Source: an uncultured Eubacteriales bacterium (lineage in GTDB: Bacteria > Bacillota > Clostridia > Oscillospirales > Acutalibacteraceae). From it: a DNA stretch of 64,000 bases. Position numbers and translations under genes: made by a program. This document shows, one piece after another, positions 1-8,717 of this stretch. The stretch lies in the NCBI GenBank assembly GCA_900317765.1, contig ONID01000002.1, positions 1-64,000 of the forward strand. Reading direction: 5' to 3'. How positions within the stretch are numbered: position 1 is the stretch's first letter; each line of letters starts with the position of its first letter. The notes beneath the pieces are model-generated. The model was not told the origin of the DNA and made no database searches. It saw only the letters and a program-made list of their open reading frames with translations.

Positions 1-410
1 GCGATTCTCGCGGCGTGTCTGCCGCCTTCGAATTCCGTGGTGAGGAACAGCTCCACCAGCTCCACGGCGACGCCGGGACCGATCACTCTGCCGCCCATGC
101 AGAGGATGTTCGCGTCATTGTGCAGGCGGGTGTATTTTGCGCTGAAATGGTCAGAACAGCAGGCGGCGCGGATGCCTTTGACCTTGTTGGCAGCCATGGA
201 CATACCGATGCCCGTGCCGCAGATGAGAATGCCCTTTTCACATTCGCCGCTTGCGACGCTGTGTCCGACAGCGGAGGCAATGGGCGCGTAATTGACCGAA
301 GCCTCGGAATCGGTTCCGAAGTCCTTGAATGCGATGTTTTTCTCATTGAGGTATTTTATGATTTCCTGTTTCAGGGCAAATCCCCCGTGATCACATCCGA
401 TTGCTATCAT
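1..410 (-). CDS. rpiB: Ribose-5-phosphate isomerase B (C-terminus cut by window edge)
   Basis: Interconverts ribose 5-phosphate and ribulose 5-phosphate in the cytoplasmic pentose phosphate pathway. About 136 codons are visible, starting MIAIGCDHGGFALKQ; the D-H-G-G motif near residues 8-11 is typical of the RpiB/LacAB family. The GILICGTGIGMSMAANK block carries the family's active-site Cys and phosphate-binding loop, and a CMGGRVIG block follows. The ATG at 408-410 is preceded by GGAG with 8-nt spacing. It is the last visible gene of the fhs-tsaE-tsaB-glycerophosphotransferase run, 22 bp after the previous stop. The end lies beyond position 1. LacA/LacB-type isomerases are the only serious alternative. 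Confidence 0.93.
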   Translation of the reverse strand, partial: MIAIGCDHGGFALKQEIIKYLNEKNIAFKDFGTDSEASVNYAPIASAVGHSVASGECEKGILICGTGIGMSMAANKVKGIRAACCSDHFSAKYTRLHNDANILCMGGRVIGPGVAVELVELFLTTEFEGGRHAARI

Positions 411-432
411 ATGTGTGTCTCCTTTTGTAAGT

Positions 433-1617
433 TTATTTTGCGCCTTCCGGCATTTTATCGCCCAGCAGTCCGAGTATCATGTTGGCTGCTCTTTCAGATG
501 CATTCCCGTCGTCAACACAGCCTTTGTCTTTCAGAAATGCATCCACATCGCTGACAAATTTCCCGTTGTCGAAATCCTTTATACATGCCACCGCTTCCGA
601 ATTGTCGGTCGCCAGCGGGAACGGCACGGTGGTGATCGGATAATAGAAGCCCGTGCTGTTCTGGTACTGCTCCAGATCGGGCGCGTAGATCATGCCTGGC
701 TTTTTCATTTCCACATAGTCATAGATCCAGCTGGAATAATCCGTGATGGCAAAATCTATGGCGACCATCAGCTCCTGAATGTCGGTGTACAGCGTGCCGT
801 CAAGGACATGTTCCGTGTTGACCGTCTTATGGAACACCCTCGCGTCCCTGAAATGAAGTCTTTTCAAGACGTACCAGTCGCCGCCGAATTTCTGTGTGAG
901 CGCGTCCTTCAGCTTTTCAGCGTCAAGCTGTTCCAGCTCGTCCGATGTCTCGCGGGAAAAGGTAGGCGCATACAGTACGAGCTTTGCGTCGTGCGGCAGT
1001 CCGTAGAAATCCCGCACCTTGTTGTGAAGCGCATTGCCCGGGTCACCTTCGTGCAGAATGTCACAGCGTGCGTGACCGTACATCAGAAGCGGCGTTTTGC
1101 CCCAGAAGGAATTCCGGTAGACGTCGTTTTCAAATGTGCTGTTGGAAATAATGAAATCGCTGATCTCGCCGCAGAGAAAGCTCACTTTCATCCGGCGGGG
1201 ATTGGAGAAGGAATCCGTTTCGATTTTTTTGATGCCGAGAGAACCGTGCATTGTTTCGACGAGGTACTGCCCTTCTTTCTTGTTGAAGGGCTGCTTGACA
1301 AAGTTGAAGGCATTGTCCACCAGCACCTTGGAACGGTAAAGTGCCCGGTAATATTCGGGCGCTCCGAAGAGCACCGTTTTCAGACCGTCCGGAAAATCCT
1401 TTTTATCTTTCCTGTCAAGGACAACCCATGTGCAGTTGAGATCGGTTTTTTTTTCGAGCATTTTCTGGCAGATATATTTCGGATTGCAGGCAAACGTCCC
1501 CTGAAATGTAAAAAACATGACGTTGTTGCTGTCAGGATGATACATGCCGCTGATCGCCTTGTAGAAATACGCAAGTATCCGGCGCTGCGATTTGATGCAA
1601 AACTCTTTGAAATTCAT
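433..1617 (-). CDS. CDP-glycerol glycerophosphotransferase family protein
   Basis: Predicted to add glycerol-phosphate or a similar polyol-phosphate to a growing teichoic-acid-like wall polymer, as TagB/TagF enzymes do at the cytoplasmic membrane face. The 394-residue protein carries the family hallmarks LYAPTFSRE (about residue 215), TDYSSWIYDYVEMKKPG (about residue 290) and a C-terminal helix-rich part. No N-terminal multi-pass region is present, so it is a single-domain member rather than a large bifunctional TagF. The gene starts 5 bp after tsaB ends and sits in the fhs operon. The exact acceptor and polymer cannot be read from the sequence. Confidence 0.85.
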   Translation of the reverse strand: MNFKEFCIKSQRRILAYFYKAISGMYHPDSNNVMFFTFQGTFACNPKYICQKMLEKKTDLNCTWVVLDRKDKKDFPDGLKTVLFGAPEYYRALYRSKVLVDNAFNFVKQPFNKKEGQYLVETMHGSLGIKKIETDSFSNPRRMKVSFLCGEISDFIISNSTFENDVYRNSFWGKTPLLMYGHARCDILHEGDPGNALHNKVRDFYGLPHDAKLVLYAPTFSRETSDELEQLDAEKLKDALTQKFGGDWYVLKRLHFRDARVFHKTVNTEHVLDGTLYTDIQELMVAIDFAITDYSSWIYDYVEMKKPGMIYAPDLEQYQNSTGFYYPITTVPFPLATDNSEAVACIKDFDNGKFVSDVDAFLKDKGCVDDGNASERAANMILGLLGDKMPEGAK

Positions 1618-1622
1618 TTGTT

Positions 1623-2342
1623 TTATTTCTCTCCGTCAATTTGTCGTTTTTTAAGCGCCATTTTTTCCCTCTCCGCCTGAGAGGGTCTGAGGTAGGTCGG
1701 AATCAGTCTGTCGGGCGGAACAGTCCCCTGTTCGCTGATGATTCTCTGCGCCGCCATGGCCACGCCGAAGCCCCTTGCGTAACGCAGATGCTCCGGCACA
1801 AGTCGCACGTCCGGCAGTTTGTCCTTCATGTACTCATAACAGAGTAACGCACCGTCCCCGGCAAGCAAAACCGTTTTTTGTCCGTCCTTCAGCTCACAGG
1901 TCAGTTCTTCGATGGAGATCGCCCTGTCGTCGCAGAGACGTGTGATCTTCTGACCGTCAAAGGTAAACAGCGCATTGTATACCTGCTGCCGTCTTGCGTC
2001 CATCACGGCGCAGACAATTCCGTCCGACGCCATGCAGCTGCAGGCAATTGCTTCCAGCGTGGATACGCCCACACAGGGAGTGCCGGAGGTGTATGCCATG
2101 CCCTTGACAGCCGCAACGCCTATCCGTATGCCGGTGAAGGAGCCGGGACCGGACGACACCGCGTAGCAGCCGATGTCCTCCGCCTTCAGCTTTGCGTTGG
2201 CTAAGGTATTTGACACCATAGGAAGCAGCGTTTCACTGTGTGTCAGACCGACCCGGACAAAGCTCTCGGCAATGATGTTTTCTCCGTCAACGATCGCACA
2301 CCCGGCGGAAATGGCCGAACTGTCGATTGCCAGAATTTTCAT
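1623..2342 (-). CDS. tsaB: tRNA threonylcarbamoyladenosine biosynthesis protein TsaB
   Basis: Partner of TsaD and TsaE in making N6-threonylcarbamoyladenosine at position 37 of ANN-decoding tRNAs. The 239-residue protein has the ASKHA-fold start MKILAIDSSAISAGCAIVDG and the conserved SSGPGSFTGIRIGVAAVKG loop (about residues 63-81). Length matches the family. It lies 28 bp downstream of tsaE in the same operon, a frequent pairing. tsaD is not in this window. Confidence 0.95.
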   Translation of the reverse strand: MKILAIDSSAISAGCAIVDGENIIAESFVRVGLTHSETLLPMVSNTLANAKLKAEDIGCYAVSSGPGSFTGIRIGVAAVKGMAYTSGTPCVGVSTLEAIACSCMASDGIVCAVMDARRQQVYNALFTFDGQKITRLCDDRAISIEELTCELKDGQKTVLLAGDGALLCYEYMKDKLPDVRLVPEHLRYARGFGVAMAAQRIISEQGTVPPDRLIPTYLRPSQAEREKMALKKRQIDGEK

Positions 2343-2370
2343 ATCTTTTTCAGATCGCTTTCATTTGGTT

Positions 2371-2811
2371 TTATTGAGGAAGCTCCATGCCGCTGATGCT
2401 GAACACGCGGGTATTGTCGTGATCGGGAGCGGCTATTTCAATGTCAATCCGTTCCTCCGGGAGAGCGCCCTCGATGTTCTCGCTCCATTCGGTGACGACA
2501 ACGCCCTGACCGAGGTAATCGAAAAAGCCTGTGGAATAGAGATCGTCCCAGCTCTCCACGCGGTACATGTCGAAGTGGTAAAGCATTTGTCCGTTTTTGC
2601 CTTCGTGTTCGTGAACGATGGCAAAGGTGGGACTGGAGATTTCGTTCGGGTCCATTCCCAGCCCTTCGGCAAGTCCCCGGACGAAGGCTGTTTTGCCCAT
2701 TCCGAGACCGCCGAAAAGGGCGATCATTTCGTCTCCTTTGAGGGCGTTTCCGATGCGTCTGCCCAGAGCTTCCGTTTCCTCGGCGGAATGTGTGGTGAAT
2801 CCGGCAACCAT
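2371..2811 (-). CDS. tsaE: tRNA threonylcarbamoyladenosine biosynthesis ATPase TsaE
   Basis: Small P-loop ATPase that drives turnover of the TsaB-TsaD complex in t6A synthesis. The 146-residue protein shows Walker A as GGLGMGKTAFVRG (about residues 34-46; the usual family form is GDLGAGKT), the SSPTFAIVHEH segment and the HFDMYRVESWDD motif. Its ATG overlaps the stop of fhs (TGA at 2811-2813, ATG ending at 2811), so translation is probably coupled. The next gene is tsaB. Confidence 0.95.
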   Translation of the reverse strand: MVAGFTTHSAEETEALGRRIGNALKGDEMIALFGGLGMGKTAFVRGLAEGLGMDPNEISSPTFAIVHEHEGKNGQMLYHFDMYRVESWDDLYSTGFFDYLGQGVVVTEWSENIEGALPEERIDIEIAAPDHDNTRVFSISGMELPQ

Positions 2812-4475
2812 CAGAACAGACCTGTGATGGAGCCGTTGCCGTCCACGTCGATCTTGTTGGCAGCGGGCACCTTGGGAAGACCCGGCATGGTCATAATGTC
2901 GCCGGTGAGCGCCACGACGAATCCCGCGCCGTGAGAGAGCCTGACTTCCTTGACGGTGATCTCAAAGTCTGTCGGTCTTCCGAGCACGGTCGGATCGTCC
3001 GAGAGGGAATACTGCGTTTTGGCGATGCAGACCGGCATATTCTCGGCGAGCTGCTCGAAGGAAGCGATCTGTTTTTCGGCTGCGGAAGTGTAATTGACCT
3101 TGGAAGCGCCGTAGATCTTGGTGGCAATTTCATTGATCTTTTCCTTGATGGAAAGGGATGTGGAGTAAATCGGGGCGAAGTTCGAAGGCTTTTCGACTGC
3201 CTGAACGACCTTCTTGGCGAGTTCCACTCCGCCTTCTCCGCCTTTGGCGAATACCTCGGAGAGCGCGAATTCCGCGCCCTTCTCACGGCAGTAATCCGCG
3301 ATGAAGTCAAGCTCCGCCTGGGAGTCGGTGAGGAAGCGGTTGATGGCGACGACGACGTTGACGCCGTATTTCTTCATGTTTTCGATGTGTGCGCCGAGGT
3401 TGACAATGCCCTTGCGGAGCGCGTCGAGGTTTTCGCCCGAAAGCTCGGTCTTGGGCACGCCGCCGTTGTATTTGAGTGCGCGGACGGTGGCGACAAGCAC
3501 GCAAGCCGCCGGCTTGAAGCCCGCGAAACGGCACTTGATGTCATAGAATTTCTCTGCGCCGAGGTCGGAACCGAATCCGGCTTCGGTGATGCAGTAATCG
3601 GCTAATTTAAGCGCAAGCTTGGTGGCGCGGATGGAGTTGCAGCCGTGGGCTATATTGGCAAAGGGACCGCCGTGCATGATGGCGGGAGTTCCCTCGAGCG
3701 TCTGTACGAGATTGGGCTTGATGGCGTCCTTGAGCAGCGCCGCCATGGAACCTTCGGCGTGAAGGTCGCTGGCGAATACCGGCTTGTTGTCGTAGGAATA
3801 TGCGACAAGGATTCTGCCGAGGCGGTATTTCAGGTCGTTCAGATCGGCTGCGAGGCAGAGGATAGCCATGACTTCGCTGGCAACGGTGATGATGAATCCG
3901 TCCTCGCGCGGTACGCCGTTGACCTTGCCGCCGAGACCGACGACGATGTTTCTCAGTGCGCGGTCGTTCATGTCAAGGCAGCGTTTGATGAGGATTCTGC
4001 GCGGGTCGATGCCGAGTGCGTTGCCCTGCTGCATGTGATTGTCCAGCAATGCGCAGCAGAGATTGTTCGCGGAGGTAATGGCGTGCATGTCGCCGGTGAA
4101 GTGGAGATTGATGTCCTCCATCGGAACCACCTGTGCGTATCCGCCGCCGGCTGCACCGCCTTTGATACCGAAAACGGGACCGAGCGAAGGTTCCCGCAGG
4201 GCGATAATTGCCTTTTTGCCGATCTTGGCCATAGCCTGACCCAAGCCGACGGAAGTGGTGGTCTTGCCTTCACCCGCAGGTGTGGGATTGATGGCGGTTA
4301 CCAAAATGAGCTTGCCGTCCGGCTTGCCCTCGAATCTGGAATAAAGCTCCTCACTGAGCTTTGCCTTGTATTTGCCGTAGAATTCGAGATCATCGGCGGA
4401 AAGTCCGAGATCGGCGGCTACATCCTGAATGGGACGCATTTTGGTCTGCTGTGCAATTTCGATGTCAGAAAGCAT
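2811..4475 (-). CDS. fhs: Formate-tetrahydrofolate ligase
   Basis: ATP-dependent formation of 10-formyl-tetrahydrofolate from formate, feeding purine and one-carbon metabolism. The start at 4473-4475 ([16 protein letters not shown]) is preferred over an upstream in-frame ATG because AAAGGAG lies 8 nt before it and because it gives 554 residues, the usual family length. The nucleotide loop [15 protein letters not shown] is near residue 60, followed by [19 protein letters not shown] and a C-terminal [20 protein letters not shown] segment. It is first gene of the operon running left to rpiB. Confidence 0.97.
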   Translation of the reverse strand: MLSDIEIAQQTKMRPIQDVAADLGLSADDLEFYGKYKAKLSEELYSRFEGKPDGKLILVTAINPTPAGEGKTTTSVGLGQAMAKIGKKAIIALREPSLGPVFGIKGGAAGGGYAQVVPMEDINLHFTGDMHAITSANNLCCALLDNHMQQGNALGIDPRRILIKRCLDMNDRALRNIVVGLGGKVNGVPREDGFIITVASEVMAILCLAADLNDLKYRLGRILVAYSYDNKPVFASDLHAEGSMAALLKDAIKPNLVQTLEGTPAIMHGGPFANIAHGCNSIRATKLALKLADYCITEAGFGSDLGAEKFYDIKCRFAGFKPAACVLVATVRALKYNGGVPKTELSGENLDALRKGIVNLGAHIENMKKYGVNVVVAINRFLTDSQAELDFIADYCREKGAEFALSEVFAKGGEGGVELAKKVVQAVEKPSNFAPIYSTSLSIKEKINEIATKIYGASKVNYTSAAEKQIASFEQLAENMPVCIAKTQYSLSDDPTVLGRPTDFEITVKEVRLSHGAGFVVALTGDIMTMPGLPKVPAANKIDVDGNGSITGLF

Positions 4476-4548
4476 ATGTGTCTCTCCTTTGGAAAAGAAT
4501 TGAATATCATGCGCAAAAAAACTGCACATGAATTATTTTATCGAAATC

Positions 4549-4577
4549 ATTATACCATATATTAATGCAGAATTCAA
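4549..4577 (-). promoter_or_regulatory. Predicted promoter of the fhs operon
   Basis: On the minus strand: -35 TTGAAT (4572-4577), 17-bp spacer, -10 TATAAT (4549-4554), leaving a leader of about 70 nt before the fhs ATG. It faces the promoter of the next gene. Confidence 0.6.
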
Positions 4578-4597
4578 ATAACTTTCACTATTTCTAC

Positions 4598-4626
4598 TTG
4601 AAGTATTTGATTAAATAATCTATAAT
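4598..4626 (+). promoter_or_regulatory. Predicted promoter of the SEDS gene at 4688
   Basis: -35 TTGAAG (4598-4603), 17-bp spacer, -10 TATAAT (4621-4626). It is divergent from the fhs promoter, with the two -35 boxes about 20 bp apart. Confidence 0.55.
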
Positions 4627-4687
4627 ATTTCATGTAATTTAACCATACAAAAACACAAACGCAGAGGAAAGGAAAGATAAGTCAAAA

Positions 4688-5821
4688 ATGTCGGACAAAA
4701 TACAGGCATTCAAAAAATTTGTGGTAAAAGCCGCGAATGCTTCGGTGAATTACATCCGGACGACATACATAGCTATGTGGGCGCTGATACTCACCTGTAC
4801 GATCTACGGATGTATGCTGATTCATAGCGCACGACCCATCGCCATCAAGACACAGGTCATGGCTGCCATGATCGGCTTCGGCGGAGCGTTTGTCATTTCG
4901 CTGATGGACTATCACAGAATGGGTCAGCTCTGGCCGCTTGTCGGCGGCGGCTGCATTTTTCTGGTGGGACTGACATTTGTTGTGGGACAGTCGGCTATCG
5001 GCGGCAACGCGGTAGCCGACGACGTGGCATGGCTCAATATCTTCGGCTACAGCTTTCAGCCGTCGGAGTTGATGAAGATCGGCTTCATTATTACTTTCTC
5101 CTACCATCTCTCCTATGTTGTTGAGAAGAACACCCTGAACACGCTGTCAAGTGTGTTTATGCTCGGCGGACACGCGCTGGTTCCTGTCGGTCTGTGCATA
5201 CTGCAGGGAGATGACGGAACGGCTCTGATGTTTATGGTGATGTTCCTGATCATGTTCTTTTCAAGCGGACTCAGCTGGAATTTCATTGTTCTCGGTCTTT
5301 CGGCAATCGTTGCCATGTCTCCTATTTTCTGGCAGAGTATGAGCACGCACCAGCAGAAGCGATTCTCCGCGGTCTACAATCCCCAGGAGGGTGACGAAAT
5401 GGGGATACTCTATCAGCAGACGCTCGGAAAGGTTGCCATCGGAAACGGCGGATTGACCGGTGAGGGACACGGCACCAGCACCATGATACAGTCCGGGCTT
5501 GTGCCTGAGGATCACAACGACTTCATTTTTACCGTTGCGTGCGAGGAATTCGGATTTTTGGGAGCGGTGTTCCTGCTGGGATTGCTTTTTGCTGTGATGA
5601 TACTTTCGCTTTATGCCGCTTTCAAGGCGGTGGATATGATGGGGAGATTCATGTGCATCGTTATCGGAATTACACTTCCCTTCTTCTCCGCCGGCGGATC
5701 GTCGAGCATGTGTCTGTACTTCGGCGTCGGCGTGGTGCAGAGCGTCTATATGCGAACGATGGAAAGCACAGGGGCTGCACTCGGCGGCAGACGGAGAAGC
5801 ATGCGCGTGCGCTACAGCTGA
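4688..5821 (+). CDS. SEDS family (RodA/FtsW/SpoVE-like) protein lacking one membrane segment
   Basis: SEDS proteins are multi-pass membrane glycosyltransferases that polymerise lipid II. Visible here: several hydrophobic helices, the FGYSFQPSELMKIGF motif (about residue 117), the extracellular loop with PEDHNDFIFTVACEEFGF (about residues 276-293, holding the DFIF aspartate that is catalytic in RodA) and TLPFFSAGGSS near the end. Between GRFMCIVIG and TLPFF about 27 residues are missing compared with the other SEDS protein in this window (55810-58023), removing a helix and the N-x-G...P-x-T-G segment. At 377 residues it is otherwise complete and in frame. No PBP gene is adjacent; the LRR protein follows 32 bp later. 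Family assignment is sure, activity is not. Confidence 0.88.
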   Translation: MSDKIQAFKKFVVKAANASVNYIRTTYIAMWALILTCTIYGCMLIHSARPIAIKTQVMAAMIGFGGAFVISLMDYHRMGQLWPLVGGGCIFLVGLTFVVGQSAIGGNAVADDVAWLNIFGYSFQPSELMKIGFIITFSYHLSYVVEKNTLNTLSSVFMLGGHALVPVGLCILQGDDGTALMFMVMFLIMFFSSGLSWNFIVLGLSAIVAMSPIFWQSMSTHQQKRFSAVYNPQEGDEMGILYQQTLGKVAIGNGGLTGEGHGTSTMIQSGLVPEDHNDFIFTVACEEFGFLGAVFLLGLLFAVMILSLYAAFKAVDMMGRFMCIVIGITLPFFSAGGSSSMCLYFGVGVVQSVYMRTMESTGAALGGRRRSMRVRYS

Positions 5822-5853
5822 TGAAATTATATATGCAAGGGGATTTCTGGAAT

Positions 5854-7269
5854 ATGAAAACAAAATACTTGAAATGCATGGCAGCAGCCGCTGCGCTTAT
5901 TCTCTTGTTTGCTTTGTCTGGCGTTTCTGTCTATGCGGATTCCGTAGGGGATAGCACATCCGGCTCGGGAGGCGACAATGATTCCGACTGGAATGATGAC
6001 TGGAATTCGGCATCCGGCAAATGCGGAGACAATATTGATTGGTTTCTGGATAATTCTGACGGGTCGCTGACAATCAACGGATCGGGCAGTATGTGGTCCC
6101 GGACAACGCATGGAGACAAGCTGTGGAACACCGGCGCCGTCAAAAGCGTATCGTTTTCGGGCAGTATTACTTCAATCGGTTTCGAGGCTTTTGCGGGCTG
6201 CAATAATCTTAAACTCATCACGCTGCCGAGATCGGTTAAGACGATCGGCGACAAGGCTTTTATGGGGTGCTCGTCGCTTCGGAAGGCGGAGTTGGTCAAT
6301 ACCGTCAATCGCATCGGCGAAAACTGTTTTGCCGATTGCGGCGTCCTGACCGATCTGTATTTTACCGGTTCAAGGCAGGACTGGCTGTTTCTTGTGAACG
6401 GCGTGCAAACGGGATTGACTTCGGATGTTTTTCTCCATTACAACAGCACGATAGACGTGACTTCCCAGCCTGTCAATGTAAAGGCAGCTTTGGGCACTAC
6501 CGTGAAATTCTCGGTAAAGGCGGAGGGAAACGGAACGCTGCAATATCAGTGGTATTACAGGAAGAAGGGTACTTCCGCCTGGAATATCTGGAAGGGACAT
6601 ACCACCGCCACCACATCCGCCGTTGCCAATGACACATGGAACGGTATGCAGCTTTACTGCCGTATACAGGATTCGATCAATTATGTTTCATCCGATCCCT
6701 GTGTGGTCACTCTTTCTTATCCCATCGTGATTCAGACTCAGCCGACAGACGTCACGACCAGCGCGGGCAGTACAGCGAAGTTCTCCGTAAAGGCGCAGGG
6801 CAGCGGTCTGCAATACCAGTGGTATTACAAAAAGGCCGGTGCAGGCGCCTGGAGCCTCTGGAGGGGGCACACCACAGCGACCACATCGGCAGTTGCCAAT
6901 GATACATGGGACGGGATGCAGGTTTACTGCTTGGTGACCGACGGTTCCGGAGCCTCTCTGAACAGTCAGCCGGCGACCATAAAGCTTAACGGGATGCCCA
7001 AGATAACGCTTCAACCGTCTGACGTCACGACCAAAGCAGGCGAAGTCACAAAGTTCATAGTGAAGGCACAGGGCAGCAATCTCAAATACCAATGGTATTA
7101 CAAAAAGGCTGGCGTAACCGCATGGAGCCTCTGGCGTGGACACATTACGGCGACGACGTCAGCCACTGCCAATGCCACCTGGAACGGCATGCAGGTATAC
7201 TGTGTGATCACGGACGGTTTCGGACGGAAAGTTTCTTCCAAGTCTTCCACCGTCACTATCAAAAAATAA
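5854..7269 (+). CDS. Exported leucine-rich-repeat protein with three Ig-like repeats
   Basis: Probable secreted or surface protein. The ATG at 5854 is chosen because a signal peptide follows immediately (MKTKYLKCM then a hydrophobic stretch ending VSVYADS) and AAGGGG lies upstream. After an acidic Ser/Gly/Asp linker, residues about 55-150 hold BspA-like LRR_5 units (ITSIGFEAFAGCNNLKLITL, VKTIGDKAFMGCSSLRKAEL). Then come three homologous domains of about 90 residues, each with the pattern YQWYY.K...AW..W.GH..A.TSA.A...W.GMQ.YC. The same domain forms the end of the protein at 13221-14024. No sortase signal is seen. The function is unknown; adhesion or glycan binding is a guess. Confidence 0.85.
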   Translation: MKTKYLKCMAAAAALILLFALSGVSVYADSVGDSTSGSGGDNDSDWNDDWNSASGKCGDNIDWFLDNSDGSLTINGSGSMWSRTTHGDKLWNTGAVKSVSFSGSITSIGFEAFAGCNNLKLITLPRSVKTIGDKAFMGCSSLRKAELVNTVNRIGENCFADCGVLTDLYFTGSRQDWLFLVNGVQTGLTSDVFLHYNSTIDVTSQPVNVKAALGTTVKFSVKAEGNGTLQYQWYYRKKGTSAWNIWKGHTTATTSAVANDTWNGMQLYCRIQDSINYVSSDPCVVTLSYPIVIQTQPTDVTTSAGSTAKFSVKAQGSGLQYQWYYKKAGAGAWSLWRGHTTATTSAVANDTWDGMQVYCLVTDGSGASLNSQPATIKLNGMPKITLQPSDVTTKAGEVTKFIVKAQGSNLKYQWYYKKAGVTAWSLWRGHITATTSATANATWNGMQVYCVITDGFGRKVSSKSSTVTIKK

Positions 7270-7275
7270 CACAAA

Positions 7276-7318
7276 AAAACTGCGGTGTTGCTCGGTTGAA
7301 CGATGCCGCAGTTTTAAT
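7276..7318. terminator. Bidirectional intrinsic terminator
   Basis: A 10-bp stem (AAAACTGCGG 7276-7285 with CCGCAGTTTT 7306-7315) lies between the convergent LRR gene and ackA, with A-rich and T-rich flanks suited to both strands. Confidence 0.8.
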
Positions 7319-7349
7319 ATTGGTTCCGATCAATTCTGTTGAAAGAGGA

Positions 7350-8564
7350 TTATGCCTTCATGCCTTCAACGATGGACTTTGTATCTCTTGCGATGACCAT
7401 TTCCTCGTCGGTGGGAATGACGTAAACCCTGACTCTGCTTTCCGGAGTGGAGATTTCGGCTTCCTTGCCGTGGATGGATGCGTTGATTTCCTCGTCAAGC
7501 TCTACGCCGAGACACTCGAGGTAACGGCAGATCTTGGAGCGGTGAACTGTCTGGTTTTCACCGATGCCGGCTGTGAAAACAAGAGCATCCATGCCGCCGA
7601 GGGCTACATAGTAGCTGCCGATGAACTTGGCGATCTGATATTCCAAAATCTGATGGGTGAGGATAGCTCTCTCGTTGCCTTCCTTGGCAGCGGCGGTGAC
7701 GTCGCGGTCGTCGCTGGAAACGCCTGAGAGACCGAGCATACCCGACTTCTTGTTGAGAATGGTGTCCATCTCGGAGGCGCTGAGACCTTCCTTTTCCATG
7801 ATGAAGGTGACAACCGAGGGATCAAGCGAGCCGGAACGTGTGCCCATGATGAAGCCGTCAAGGGGAGTCAGACCCATGGAGGTGTCGATCACCTTGCCGT
7901 CCTTGACTGCGGAGATGGAAGAACCGTTGCCGAGGTGGCAGTTGATGATGCGTGTGCCTTCGGGATTTTCAGCCTTGCCGAGCAGCTCGAGGCATCTGCC
8001 GGTGACGTATCTGTGGCTGGTGCCGTGGAAGCCGTAGCGGCGGATGGAGTACTTCTCATAATACTCGTAGGGAATGCCGAATGTATATGCCTTTGCGGGC
8101 ATGGTGGAATGGAAAGATGTATCGAAAACAGCTACCTGAGGCACATCCTTGCCGAAGACGTCGATCGCTGCTTCGATGCCCTGGATATGTGCGGGATTGT
8201 GAAGGGGAGCGAGAGGGCTGAGATCGCGGATGCCCTGGATGACTTCGTCGGTGATCAGGCAGCTGTCCTTAAAGAGAGCGCCGCCCTGTACGACTCTGTG
8301 ACCGAGAGCGGAAATTTCGCCGAGGTCGTCAACAACCTTTCCGTCTCCGGAAGTGAGCGCTTCCTTAACTGCGTTGAATGCTTCGGTGTGGTTGGGCATG
8401 GGTACTTCGGTGACATAGGACTCGCCGTTCACCTTGTGGGTGAGCTTGCTGCCGTCCATGCCGATTCTTTCGCAAAGACCCTTTGCGATGACAGTCTCGT
8501 TGTCCATATCAATGAGCTGATACTTCAGAGAGGAACTGCCCGCGTTGATAACAAGAACTTTCAT
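7350..8564 (-). CDS. ackA: Acetate kinase
   Basis: Converts acetyl phosphate and ADP to acetate and ATP, the last step of fermentative acetate formation. The 404-residue protein starts MKVLVINAGSSSLKYQL and shows the NCHLGNGSSISAV and GTRSGSLDP signatures, plus the C-terminal TAGIGENQ motif. Length is normal. No pta gene lies alongside; the gene seems monocistronic, ending at the shared terminator. Confidence 0.98.
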   Translation of the reverse strand: MKVLVINAGSSSLKYQLIDMDNETVIAKGLCERIGMDGSKLTHKVNGESYVTEVPMPNHTEAFNAVKEALTSGDGKVVDDLGEISALGHRVVQGGALFKDSCLITDEVIQGIRDLSPLAPLHNPAHIQGIEAAIDVFGKDVPQVAVFDTSFHSTMPAKAYTFGIPYEYYEKYSIRRYGFHGTSHRYVTGRCLELLGKAENPEGTRIINCHLGNGSSISAVKDGKVIDTSMGLTPLDGFIMGTRSGSLDPSVVTFIMEKEGLSASEMDTILNKKSGMLGLSGVSSDDRDVTAAAKEGNERAILTHQILEYQIAKFIGSYYVALGGMDALVFTAGIGENQTVHRSKICRYLECLGVELDEEINASIHGKEAEISTPESRVRVYVIPTDEEMVIARDTKSIVEGMKA

Positions 8565-8639
8565 TGGTATTATCTCCTGTCCAAAAAATTATGTGAGAAT
8601 ACTGCGAAAAAACAATTGAATTTGCATATTCCTGATTAT

Positions 8640-8668
8640 ATAATATATCATAATGCGAGAAATTTCAA
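8640..8668 (-). promoter_or_regulatory. Predicted promoter of ackA
   Basis: On the minus strand: -35 TTGAAA (8663-8668), 17-bp spacer, -10 TATTAT (8640-8645), about 70 nt upstream of the ackA start. Confidence 0.5.
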
Positions 8669-8717
8669 GAAGTAATACAAAAACACATAAAAAAAATATA
8701 TCAAAAAGGTCGAATGT

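Noticed and set aside
415..1680. Long open frame on the plus strand, about 420 codons
   Set aside because: It is the mirror of the glycerophosphotransferase gene; the product has no family features and no SD.
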